A stretch of 64,000 nucleotides of DNA from Ferranicluibacter quercicola (GTDB taxonomy: Bacteria; Pseudomonadota; Alphaproteobacteria; Rhizobiales; Rhizobiaceae): contig NZ_JAJOZR010000014.1 of the NCBI RefSeq assembly GCF_021168455.1, positions 1 to 64,000 on the forward strand, given 5' to 3'. Below the pieces are notes generated by a model. That model was given only the letters and a program-made list of their open reading frames with translations. It was not told the DNA's origin and did no database searches. Made by a program: the position numbers and the translations under genes. Below are positions 37,474 through 44,907 of this stretch, in pieces. Each line of letters starts with the position of its first letter. Position 1 is the stretch's first letter.

Positions 37474-37579
37474 CCTGATCCCTCTCGCTGCTGGGGCGAT
37501 ACCCGGCAGCTAAGAGCAAATCACGGAGAGATACAACGGATTTTCGTGCGCGGGCCTTCGACGACGGTCCGCCGACACC

Positions 37580-37804
37580 TCAGCGCAGAAGCACCACGCC
37601 GGCGATGTTGAGGAGCACGAACAGCACGAAGCCCGTAAACCAGCCGGCGCTCGTGAAGAAGGCCGCCGCCATGGCGATCAGCAGCGCCACGCAGAAGATG
37701 GTCAGGAACTTCGCCGCGCTGAGGAAGTGAAGATAGGTCTTCTCGTGCTCGGGATAATCCATCGGCGCACCGGTTTCGGAAGGTCCCGTGTGATGTTCGG
37801 CCAT
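37580..37804 (-). CDS. aa3-type cytochrome c oxidase subunit IV-like small protein
   Basis: The 74-residue protein has a polar N-terminus (EHHTGPSETGAPMDYPEHEKTY) and two hydrophobic stretches (AAKFLTIFCVALLIAMAAAFF and FTGFVLFVLLNIAGVVLL), separated by only a few polar residues. The MDYPEHEKTYxxFL pattern is the hallmark of the bacterial aa3-type CoxIV family, which packs against the main oxidase subunits in the inner membrane. The ATG at 37804 has GGGGAGAG upstream. No other oxidase gene is nearby, which is usual for this small subunit in Rhizobiales. Confidence 0.85.
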   Translation of the reverse strand: MAEHHTGPSETGAPMDYPEHEKTYLHFLSAAKFLTIFCVALLIAMAAAFFTSAGWFTGFVLFVLLNIAGVVLLR

Positions 37805-38058
37805 CGTCTCTCTCCCCGCAAGTGTCCACGCCGCAAAACGCGGCACCTCTTGGCATCAAGACATGCCCGCACTGCCCCGCGACGTCAAGGCCCATGGACA
37901 GGCGGGCACCATGACGCGCGCCGCGAGAGAGCGTCAGCCGCATCTGACCGAGGCACACGTCTCGCGGGCAGGATCGGAAATTCCCCGTAAAGCGGGGCAT
38001 TGACGGCGCGACGGGTTCCCGGCAAGTCGGGAGCAGACCCCACGCACCGGAGACCCCC

Positions 38059-38832
38059 ATGCCGAAGCCGATCATCGCCATACCCGCCGATTTCCGTGAG
38101 ATCGAGGGCAATGTCTGGCATGCCGCACCGCATCAATATGTCCGCGCGGCCCTCAACGGCTCGGGCGTCATGTCGCTTCTCGTGCCGGCGCTCGAGGCCG
38201 GCAACGAGCCGGATGCCATTCTCGATCGCGTGGACGGGCTTCTGGTCAGCGGTTCGCGCTCCAACGTCCACCCTACGCTGTACGGGCGGGAGGCCGTGGA
38301 GGCCGACGGACCGTTCGATCCCGGCCGCGACGCCACCAGCCTGCCGCTGATCCGCCGGGCGATCGCCCGCGGCATTCCGGTGCTGGCCATCTGCCGCGGC
38401 ATCCAGGAGCTGAACGTCGCCCTCGGCGGCACGCTCGCCTCGGAGATCCAGGATCTTCCCGGGCGGCAGGACCATCGCAAGCCCGACGTCAAGGATCTCG
38501 ACATCGCCTATGGCATTCGCCAGACCGTGATGGTGGAGCCGGGAAGCTGCCTTGCGGGCGTGGTCGGCGCCGGCGCGGTTCAGGTCAACTCCCTGCACCG
38601 GCAGGCGATCTCCGACCTTGCGCCGAACCTCGCCGTGGAGGCAGTGGCCGACGACGGCACCGTGGAAGCCGTGTCCGTCATCGGCGCCAGGGCCTTTGCC
38701 GTCGGCGTCCAGTGGCACCCGGAATATTGGGTCGGCCGCGACAAGACCTCCAACGACCTGTTTGCAGCCTTCGGGCAGGCCGTGCGCGCCTATAGCGAAA
38801 CGCGGGAGCCGGTTAGCCAGCCGAGCGCGTGA
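38059..38832 (+). CDS. Gamma-glutamyl-gamma-aminobutyrate hydrolase (PuuD-like class I GATase)
   Basis: The 257-residue glutamine-amidotransferase-fold protein has the nucleophile Cys112 in VLAICRGIQELNV and the His/Glu pair in VQWHPEYW, matching PuuD, which frees GABA from gamma-glutamyl-GABA in putrescine breakdown. No other puu genes are adjacent, though ornithine decarboxylase lies 11 kb away. The ATG follows CCGGAG. Its last 20 bases overlap the 3' end of the convergent dehydrogenase gene. General peptidase C26 activity is the alternative. Confidence 0.88.
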   Translation: MPKPIIAIPADFREIEGNVWHAAPHQYVRAALNGSGVMSLLVPALEAGNEPDAILDRVDGLLVSGSRSNVHPTLYGREAVEADGPFDPGRDATSLPLIRRAIARGIPVLAICRGIQELNVALGGTLASEIQDLPGRQDHRKPDVKDLDIAYGIRQTVMVEPGSCLAGVVGAGAVQVNSLHRQAISDLAPNLAVEAVADDGTVEAVSVIGARAFAVGVQWHPEYWVGRDKTSNDLFAAFGQAVRAYSETREPVSQPSA

Positions 38833-39784
38833 ACGGCGTTTCGGAGACGGGCGTCAGCGCCTTGCCGGTCTGAAACCAGGAAACGAGATTGTCGACCACG
38901 AGGTCGGCCATCTTGTTGCGGGTGGCGACCGATGCCGAGGCGACATGGGGCAGCAGGGACACCTGCGGCAGCGCCATCAGCGCTGGTGGAACATGCGGCT
39001 CGCGCTCGAACACATCGAGCCCCGCGCCGGCGATCACGCCCTGCTCCAGCGCCGCGATCAGCGCGGTTTCGTCGATCGTGATGCCACGCCCGACATTGAT
39101 GACGACGCCCTCGGTGCCCAGCGCCTGCAGGATCTCCGCGTTCACGGTGTGCCGCGTTTCCGCGCTGCCGGGAACGATGACGATCAGCGTATCCACGGCC
39201 TGTGCGAGCCCGAGCAGTGTCGCGTGATAGGCATAGGACACGTCGTCGCGTTTCGAGCGCGTGTGATAGGCGATCTCTAGGCCGAAACCTTCGAGCCGCC
39301 GGGCGATGGCCTGCCCGATGCGGCCGAGGCCGTAAAAGCCGATCTTGCGGCCACCGAGCGACAGCGGGCTGAGCGGAAACGGCCCCTTCTCGACCCAGCG
39401 CCCGTCACGCAGCCACTGCTCGGCGGCCGGCAGACGGCGCAGCGTGTTGATCAGAAGGCCGATGGCCGTATCGGCGACCTCGTCGTTCAGAACATCCGGC
39501 GTATGCGTCACCACGATGCCGCGACCGGCCGCATGCCCGGCATCGACGCCATCATAACCGACGCCGAAATTGGAAACGATCTCCAGATGTTCCAGCGCGT
39601 CCATCAGCGATGCCGGGACCTTGTTGAAGGTGGCGATACCGGCAACGCCCGTGGCAAGGTCCGGCGTGATCAGGCGCGCCTCCGCACCGTCGATCTGGCG
39701 AACATCGAAGAGGTCGCTCATGCGTTCGAGCGCGCGCGGGTGCATCTTGCCGGGAATGAGAATGACCGGGCGATCCTGTGACAT
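38813..39784 (-). CDS. D-isomer 2-hydroxyacid dehydrogenase (glyoxylate/hydroxypyruvate reductase-like)
   Basis: The 323-residue protein has the NAD(P)-binding motif YGLGRIGQAIARRL near residue 153, catalytic Arg in INVGRG, Glu in DVFEREP and His in LLPHVASAS, the complete D-2-hydroxyacid dehydrogenase set. The residues TRSKRD after the second beta strand supply basic side chains, favouring NADPH. Reduction of glyoxylate or hydroxypyruvate is the likely reaction, but related members act on phenylpyruvate and other keto acids. An AAGGA precedes the ATG. It converges on and overlaps the PuuD-like gene by 20 bp. Confidence 0.9.
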   Translation of the reverse strand: MSQDRPVILIPGKMHPRALERMSDLFDVRQIDGAEARLITPDLATGVAGIATFNKVPASLMDALEHLEIVSNFGVGYDGVDAGHAAGRGIVVTHTPDVLNDEVADTAIGLLINTLRRLPAAEQWLRDGRWVEKGPFPLSPLSLGGRKIGFYGLGRIGQAIARRLEGFGLEIAYHTRSKRDDVSYAYHATLLGLAQAVDTLIVIVPGSAETRHTVNAEILQALGTEGVVINVGRGITIDETALIAALEQGVIAGAGLDVFEREPHVPPALMALPQVSLLPHVASASVATRNKMADLVVDNLVSWFQTGKALTPVSETPFTRSAG

Positions 39785-39919
39785 GGGTGTCCTTTCAGAT
39801 GTCGGCGAAGGGAGGAGAAGGCCGCAGACGGTTCGCTGCAGCGGGGTCAGCGCAGGAAACTACCGCACGGATCTGCCGCGTCAACCGAACGGGCGGATCG
39901 CACGAGCCGCGGGGAGCGC

Positions 39920-40948
39920 TTAGTCGCCCTGCTGCAGGCGCAACGGCCCGGTCGACTGGCGGATCCGCATTTCCGGCTTGATCAGGTGGATGCCGTCCGG
40001 CTCGTGGCTGCCGTTCAGCCTGTCGAGCAGGGCGCGCGCGGCACTGCGACCGACATCCGACTGGCCGTTCCAGACGGTCGTCAGGGCCGGGGTGGCGATG
40101 GCGGCTTCCTCGAGATCGTCATAGCCGGTGACGGACACGTCGCGGCCGGGCACGAGGCCGGCACGCGCGATGCCGTTCATCATGCCGATGGCGACCAGAT
40201 CGTTCCAGCAGACGACGGCCGTGGGCTTCTGCGGCAGCGACAGGAGATGCACCGCCGCCTCGAAGCCGCCCTGCATGGAGCGGGGGCCGGGAATGCGCAG
40301 ATCGGGATCGACGTCGATATTGGCCTTGCGCAGCGCCTGCACGTAGCCGAGATAGCGGTCGCGACCGGTGGACGTCAGGTCCGTCCCCCCGACCATGGCG
40401 ATGCAGCGATGGCCGAGGCTGATCAGATGGTTGGTGGCGAGCGAAATGCCGTAGGCGTCGTCGCCGCGGAAGATCGGGACATCGACGCCCTCGATCGATC
40501 GCGCCACGAGAATCGCCGGCATGCCGTTGTCTTCCGCGAGCTTGATGTCCTCCGGCGGCGTGCCGATGGCGGGCGACATGATCACCCCGTCACCGCCGAG
40601 CTGCAACAGGGTTTCGATGAAGACGCGCTGTTTTTCGACCGAGTCGTAATGATTGGAGAGAATGAAGGTCTGGCGGTCGCGGTCGAGCTCGGCCTCGATG
40701 GCCTTGAGGATCTCGCCGTAGAACGGGTTCATGATGTCGTGCACGACGACGCCGATGATTCCGGAGCGCGAGGTGCGCAGGCTGGCGGCGCGGCGGTTGT
40801 AGATGTAGCCCAGCGCCCGTGCCTGATCCTTGATCTTGTCCCGCGTCACCGATGCGACGAGGGGACTGTCACGCAGGGCGAGAGAAACGGTCGCGGTGGA
40901 AACACCCAGCGTTTCCGCGATCGTCGACAGCTTGATCTTCTGCGCCAC
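39920..40948 (-). CDS. LacI family transcriptional regulator
   Basis: The 342-residue regulator has an N-terminal helix-turn-helix plus hinge (IKLSTIAETLGVSTATVSLALRD, residues 5-27, with the hinge around YIYNRRAASLRTSRS) and a periplasmic-binding-protein-like sensor domain from residue 60. The start codon is GTG with GGAGG upstream. The effector is not deducible. A perfect 15-bp palindrome lies about 70 bp upstream of its start and may be its own operator. The adjacent downstream gene on the same strand is the 2-hydroxyacid dehydrogenase, 135 nt away, a plausible target. Confidence 0.92.
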   Translation of the reverse strand: MAQKIKLSTIAETLGVSTATVSLALRDSPLVASVTRDKIKDQARALGYIYNRRAASLRTSRSGIIGVVVHDIMNPFYGEILKAIEAELDRDRQTFILSNHYDSVEKQRVFIETLLQLGGDGVIMSPAIGTPPEDIKLAEDNGMPAILVARSIEGVDVPIFRGDDAYGISLATNHLISLGHRCIAMVGGTDLTSTGRDRYLGYVQALRKANIDVDPDLRIPGPRSMQGGFEAAVHLLSLPQKPTAVVCWNDLVAIGMMNGIARAGLVPGRDVSVTGYDDLEEAAIATPALTTVWNGQSDVGRSAARALLDRLNGSHEPDGIHLIKPEMRIRQSTGPLRLQQGD

Positions 40949-41018
40949 GTGTCCTCCCGGTTCGCACGGACATCTCCCCTACGCCTTCGGCAGTGCCTGA
41001 AAGCGCCCTTAAACCCTC

Positions 41019-41033
41019 TTTAAACTGTTTAAA
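41019..41033. promoter_or_regulatory. 15-bp palindrome upstream of the LacI-family gene
   Basis: TTTAAAC-T-GTTTAAA is a perfect odd-length palindrome. A related half site, TTAAACC, occurs about 10 bases to its left. It lies 70 bp from the GTG of the LacI-family gene, in the 124-bp gap after the MarR gene. The position fits autoregulation, but the absence of the usual central CG makes the identity of the binding protein uncertain. Confidence 0.45.
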
Positions 41034-41072
41034 TCGAGACTGCAATCCCTGCGCGAGAGGGCCTTGCAAGGC

Positions 41073-41621
41073 CTACTCGACACCCTGCAGATTGGCGTCG
41101 ACGACCTTCAGGAGCTTGGCGAGGGTGCGGATCTGCTTGTCCGTCATGCCCTTCAGCGCGGTGGCTTCCGACAGGTCGGCCGCCGCCTCGATGGCCTGCA
41201 GCCGCTCGCGGCCGTTCGCCGTCAGATAGACCTTGGTCAGCCGGGCATCGCCCGCATCGGCCTTGCGCTCGAGAAAGCCCTGGGCCTCCATGCGGCCGAT
41301 GGTGCGGGTCATCGTGGGCGCCTTGACGCCGAGATGGCCGGCCAGCCCACCGGCGGTCATGCCGTCGGTCTCCGCCAGTGCCAGCATCACGCCGTCCTGG
41401 CCGGCATAGAGCCCGCTTTCCAGAAGATTGCGCGACAGCACGGTCCGCATGGAGCGGGCCGCCTGCGCCAGCAGAGGTGCCAGAACCGGCGCGGACGCGG
41501 CCTCCGGAGCATCCTCACCGTCGAGGCCGGCGTGATCGGCGATCTTGTCGATCTTGTCGATCTTGTCGATCTTGATCTTTTTCTGCTTGGCTTTCTTCTC
41601 GGACTTGTCTTTCTTGCCCAT
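41073..41621 (-). CDS. MarR family transcriptional regulator with lysine-rich N-terminus
   Basis: The 182-residue protein has a winged helix of MarR type from about residue 50 to 175: LLESGLYAGQDGVMLALAETDGMT, the recognition-helix region LGVKAPTMTRTIGRME, and the wing DAGDARLTKVYLTANG. The first 30 residues are exceptional, a run of Lys/Asp/Ile ending in tandem KID triplets encoded by a 9-bp DNA repeat. The ATG has GGGGAG upstream. It is divergent from a creatininase-family gene, which is the natural target candidate. The effector is unknown. Confidence 0.88.
   Translation of the reverse strand: MGKKDKSEKKAKQKKIKIDKIDKIDKIADHAGLDGEDAPEAASAPVLAPLLAQAARSMRTVLSRNLLESGLYAGQDGVMLALAETDGMTAGGLAGHLGVKAPTMTRTIGRMEAQGFLERKADAGDARLTKVYLTANGRERLQAIEAAADLSEATALKGMTDKQIRTLAKLLKVVDANLQGVE
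41541..41576. repeat. 9-bp tandem repeat inside the MarR gene
   Basis: GATCTTGTC is repeated three times head to tail, followed by a fourth degenerate copy GATCTTGAT. It stays in frame and encodes KID triplets. Because the unit is 9 bp, copy-number change would lengthen or shorten the basic tail by three residues without frameshift. Confidence 0.9.
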
Positions 41622-41665
41622 GCTCGCTCCCCTGCCTGCCGAAGGCTTGCACCGCCTTGTCGAGC

Positions 41666-41685
41666 TTGTATGACTCATATGACAA
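41666..41685. promoter_or_regulatory. Candidate MarR operator between divergent genes
   Basis: TTGT and ACAA ends bracket a 20-bp element containing the perfect 8-bp palindrome TCATATGA. It sits 45 bp before the MarR start and about 60 bp before the creatininase-family start, where MarR proteins usually bind to control both directions. The symmetry is imperfect outside the core. Confidence 0.35.
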
Positions 41686-41744
41686 TAGGGCCGCAAGACC
41701 TTGCGAAATCCCGAATGTCGCGACACTGCCAGGAAAGACATGCG

Positions 41745-42536
41745 ATGACGAGACCTGCAGCCCGCTGGGCGGACAACGATCCGGCGCTGGCCCCCTCCGC
41801 ACGGGCCGGCTGGATCGCCGTCCTGCCGCTGGGCGCGCATGAGCAGCACGGACCCCATCTGCCCTTCGACACCGACACGCTGATCGCGGACGGGGTGGCG
41901 GCGCGCATTGTCGCCGCGCGCGGCGATCTGCCGGTGACCTTCCTGCCGACCGAGCCCGTCGGTTATTCGATCGAGCATCTGGATGTCGCGGGGACGAAGA
42001 CGCTGACCTATGCCGAGGCCGTCGAACGCTGGCTTGGCATCGCCGGCCGGCTGCACGCACAGGGCGTCCGCAAGTTCGTGATGCTCAACGCGCATGGCGG
42101 CAATGCCCCCCTCATGACCATCGTCGCGACGGAAGCGCGGGTGCGCTACGCCATGCTGGCGGTGGCCACCAGCTGGACCCGGTTCGGCCAGCCGGAAGGC
42201 TGGATCGATCCGATCGCCAAAGCCATCGACATCCACGCCGGCGACATCGAGACCTCGGTCATGCTCGCACTTCATCCCGAAAAGGTCGATCGCGCACGGG
42301 CGGAAGCCTTCGCCTCGCGCCAGAGCGACTGGCAGGCGCACTTCGCGCATCTGCGCGCCTACGGCCCTCACGCCTTCGGCTGGCGCATGCGCGACCTCAA
42401 CCCCAAGGGCGCGGCCGGCAATGCCGCGGCCGCCACGGCCGAGCGGGGGGAGCAATTGCTGGACCATGCGGTCTCCGGCCTGCTCGCCCTCCTAGCGGAT
42501 GTGGACGCTTTCGACCCTGCGCAGTTCGACGGCTGA
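41745..42536 (+). CDS. Creatininase/creatinine amidohydrolase family protein
   Basis: The 263-residue protein has the metal-ligand motifs of the creatininase family: LPLGAHEQHGPHLPFDTDT near residue 28, NAHGGN near 115 and HAGDIETSVML near 168. Members hydrolyse cyclic or linear amides (creatinine, or formamides in riboflavin/F420 and mycofactocin pathways). The substrate here cannot be assigned from context. The ATG at 41745 has AGGAAAG upstream. It is divergent from the MarR gene. Confidence 0.88.
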   Translation: MTRPAARWADNDPALAPSARAGWIAVLPLGAHEQHGPHLPFDTDTLIADGVAARIVAARGDLPVTFLPTEPVGYSIEHLDVAGTKTLTYAEAVERWLGIAGRLHAQGVRKFVMLNAHGGNAPLMTIVATEARVRYAMLAVATSWTRFGQPEGWIDPIAKAIDIHAGDIETSVMLALHPEKVDRARAEAFASRQSDWQAHFAHLRAYGPHAFGWRMRDLNPKGAAGNAAAATAERGEQLLDHAVSGLLALLADVDAFDPAQFDG

Positions 42537-42550
42537 GCGACCCGAGCGAT

Positions 42551-42568
42551 GTAATGTTATAAAGGCTG
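42551..42568 (+). promoter_or_regulatory. Zur-like half site upstream of the COG0523 gene
   Basis: The sequence GTAATGTTATAA at 42551-42562 looks like one arm of the AT-rich dyad bound by the zinc uptake regulator Zur in Rhizobiales. The right arm is degenerate. It lies about 125 bp before the COG0523 GTPase start, and COG0523-WD40 pairs are known Zur targets in this group. The call depends heavily on that context. Confidence 0.4.
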
Positions 42569-42688
42569 GATTATCTGCGGCTGAGCATTTGCACTGCCGT
42601 GCGCCATCTCCTATATCACCCCGACGATCCCGCGCATCGGCCGCCCATCCGGCGCCGATGGGCCCCATCCTCAGCCCTCGAGGTTTCC

Positions 42689-43813
42689 ATGTCCGAAGCA
42701 CCCGTGTCCGTCGCACCCGTCCAGAAGCCCATCCCCGTCACCGTCCTCACCGGCTATCTCGGCGCCGGCAAGACGACGCTGCTCAACCGCATTCTTTCGG
42801 AAAATCACGGTCGCAAATATGCGGTTATCGTCAACGAATTCGGCGAAATCGGCATCGACAACGACCTGATCGTCGAATCCGACGAAGAGATCTACGAGAT
42901 GAACAATGGCTGCGTCTGCTGCACGGTGCGCGGCGACCTGATCCGCGTGGTCGAGGGCCTGATGAAGCGGCCCGGCCGCTTCGATGCGATCATCGTGGAA
43001 ACGACCGGCCTTGCCGATCCCGTTCCGGTCGCCCAGACCTTCTTCATGGACGACGACGTTCGCGCGAAGACGGAACTCGACGCCGTCATCACGCTGGTCG
43101 ATGCCAAGCACCTGCCGCTGCGCCTGAAGGACAGCCGCGAGGCCGAAGACCAGATCGCCTTCGCCGACGTCGTGCTTCTCAACAAGACCGATCTCGTGAC
43201 GCCGGAAGAGCTGGCCAAGGTCGAGGCGACGATCCGCGTCATCAATCCGTCCGCCCGCATCCATCGCACCCAGCGCTCGGACATCGATCTCGCCAAGGTC
43301 CTCGATCAGGGTGCCTTCAATCTGGAGCGTGCGCTCGAGAACGAGCCGGACTTCCTTAAGCCGGACGATCATCATCACGACCACGATCATGATCACGCCT
43401 GCGGTCCCGATTGCGGCCACGATCACCATCATCACGGCCACGACCATCATCATGGCCATGAGCACGGTCATGACCACGGGCACGCGCATGCCCCATCCGA
43501 CATCCACGACGTGACCGTGCAGTCCGTGTCGCTGCGTGGCGGCGAGATGAACCCTGACCGGTTCTTCCCCTGGATCCAGAAGATCACCCAGACGGACGGC
43601 CCGAACATTCTGCGCCTCAAGGGCATCATCGCCTTTGCCGGCGATGCGGATCGTTACGTGGTGCAGGGCGTGCACATGATCATCGAAGGCGATCACCAGC
43701 GCCCGTGGAAGGACGGCGAGCCCCGGGAAAGCCGCCTCGTCTTCATCGGCCGCGATCTCGATCGCGAAAAGCTGGAACGCACCTTCCAGGCCTGCGCGGC
43801 AAAGCCCAACTGA
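42689..43813 (+). CDS. COG0523 GTPase, zinc metallochaperone (ZigA/YciC-like)
   Basis: The 374-residue protein has the G3E GTPase P-loop GYLGAGKTT at residues 22-30, the metal-binding GCVCC at 74-78 (CxCC), the NKTD guanine motif, and a histidine/aspartate-rich stretch of about 45 residues near 228-272, followed by the CobW C-terminal domain. COG0523 proteins deliver zinc to apo-enzymes under zinc starvation; ZNG1/ZigA are studied examples. The gene is followed without a gap by a WD40 protein (ATGA overlap). A Zur-like half site lies upstream. CobW (cobalamin) is less likely because no cob genes are near. Confidence 0.9.
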   Translation: MSEAPVSVAPVQKPIPVTVLTGYLGAGKTTLLNRILSENHGRKYAVIVNEFGEIGIDNDLIVESDEEIYEMNNGCVCCTVRGDLIRVVEGLMKRPGRFDAIIVETTGLADPVPVAQTFFMDDDVRAKTELDAVITLVDAKHLPLRLKDSREAEDQIAFADVVLLNKTDLVTPEELAKVEATIRVINPSARIHRTQRSDIDLAKVLDQGAFNLERALENEPDFLKPDDHHHDHDHDHACGPDCGHDHHHHGHDHHHGHEHGHDHGHAHAPSDIHDVTVQSVSLRGGEMNPDRFFPWIQKITQTDGPNILRLKGIIAFAGDADRYVVQGVHMIIEGDHQRPWKDGEPRESRLVFIGRDLDREKLERTFQACAAKPN

Positions 43814-44802
43814 TGCCGACCGTCGCCCCGCTCGATCTCGAAGCCCATATCGTCGGCGTCGCCTATCTGGGCGACGTTCCCGTCTTTGCCGATGCCGCTG
43901 GTCTCATCCATCGCCTGGATGGCGGCCATGCGGTCACGCCCGCCCATGAAGGCCTGCTCGTCGCGCTGCGCGACGACGCGACCGACACGCTGCTGACCGG
44001 CGGCGAGGACGGCCGGGTGCTGCGCATCACGCGCGAGGGCGGCGTGACGGAACTGGCCCACGCGCCGCGCAAGTGGATCTCCAAGATCGCCGCCGGCCCG
44101 CAAGGCGCTGTCGCCTTCACGACGGGCAAGACCGCGACCGTTCGGCTGGCCGACGGCACGACGCGCGACTTTACCGAAGAGCGCACGGTCGAGGGGATCG
44201 CCTTCGCGCCGAAGGGTCTGCGCATCGCTCTAGCGCGCTACAACGGCGTGTCTCTGCACTGGGTGGCGACATCGAGCCCGGCTATCGATCTCGACTGGAA
44301 GGGCGCACATACCGGCGTGACCTTCTCCCCGGACGGCCGCTTCGTCGTGACCATGATGCAGGAAAACGCCCTGCACGGCTGGAAGCTGGACACCAAGCCG
44401 GGTGCCGAAGCACGGCATATGCGCATGAGTGGTTATCCGGCTAAGGTAAAATCCTGGTCGTGGTCGGCGCGCGGCAAGTGGCTCGCATCCTCCGGTGCTC
44501 CGGCTGCCATCGTCTGGCCCTTCCAGGCCAAGGATGGCCCCATGGGCAAGCCACCGCTGGAGCTCGGCACCCGCGCCGACGTCATGGTCTCGCAGGTCGC
44601 CTGCCACCCGTCCGAAGAGGTCGCTGCCATCGGCTATTCCGACGGCATGGTGCTCGCGGTCCGCTTTGCCGACAGCAAGGAGGTGCTTCTGCGCCGTCCC
44701 GGCGAGGGCGCGGTCAGCGCTTTCGCATGGTCGAAGACGGGTCAGCAGCTGGCCTTCGGAACCGAAGCCGGCGAAGCTGGTGTCATCGACCTCACCTCGT
44801 AG
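43813..44802 (+). CDS. WD40 repeat protein linked to the zinc metallochaperone
   Basis: The 329-residue protein is built of degenerate WD40-like blades of about 40 residues (for example GVTFSPDGRFVVTMMQENALHGWKL and SWSWSARGKWLASSGAPAAIVWPF), enough for a seven-bladed propeller. It has no signal peptide or catalytic motif, so it is probably an interaction scaffold. The ATG overlaps the COG0523 stop (ATGA), so the two are translationally coupled. WD40 genes next to COG0523 are a recurrent alphaproteobacterial pairing tied to zinc homeostasis; the molecular role is unknown. Confidence 0.85.
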   Translation: MPTVAPLDLEAHIVGVAYLGDVPVFADAAGLIHRLDGGHAVTPAHEGLLVALRDDATDTLLTGGEDGRVLRITREGGVTELAHAPRKWISKIAAGPQGAVAFTTGKTATVRLADGTTRDFTEERTVEGIAFAPKGLRIALARYNGVSLHWVATSSPAIDLDWKGAHTGVTFSPDGRFVVTMMQENALHGWKLDTKPGAEARHMRMSGYPAKVKSWSWSARGKWLASSGAPAAIVWPFQAKDGPMGKPPLELGTRADVMVSQVACHPSEEVAAIGYSDGMVLAVRFADSKEVLLRRPGEGAVSAFAWSKTGQQLAFGTEAGEAGVIDLTS

Positions 44803-44907
44803 GCACACAACTCAATGCGCGCATAGGGCGTATTTTTATTTAATAATAATTTTAGGTTGAATTAAGATTTCCGCATGTCTAACTTTCCGTCGAACCGGAG
44901 AGTGGAT

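Noticed and set aside
41541..41576. Short tandem repeats as a CRISPR array
   Set aside because: The units are 9 bp, contiguous and without spacers, and they lie inside a coding region.
43370..43490. CAT/CAC/GAC-rich repetitive DNA as a non-coding repeat
   Set aside because: It encodes the His/Asp tract of the COG0523 GTPase in frame.
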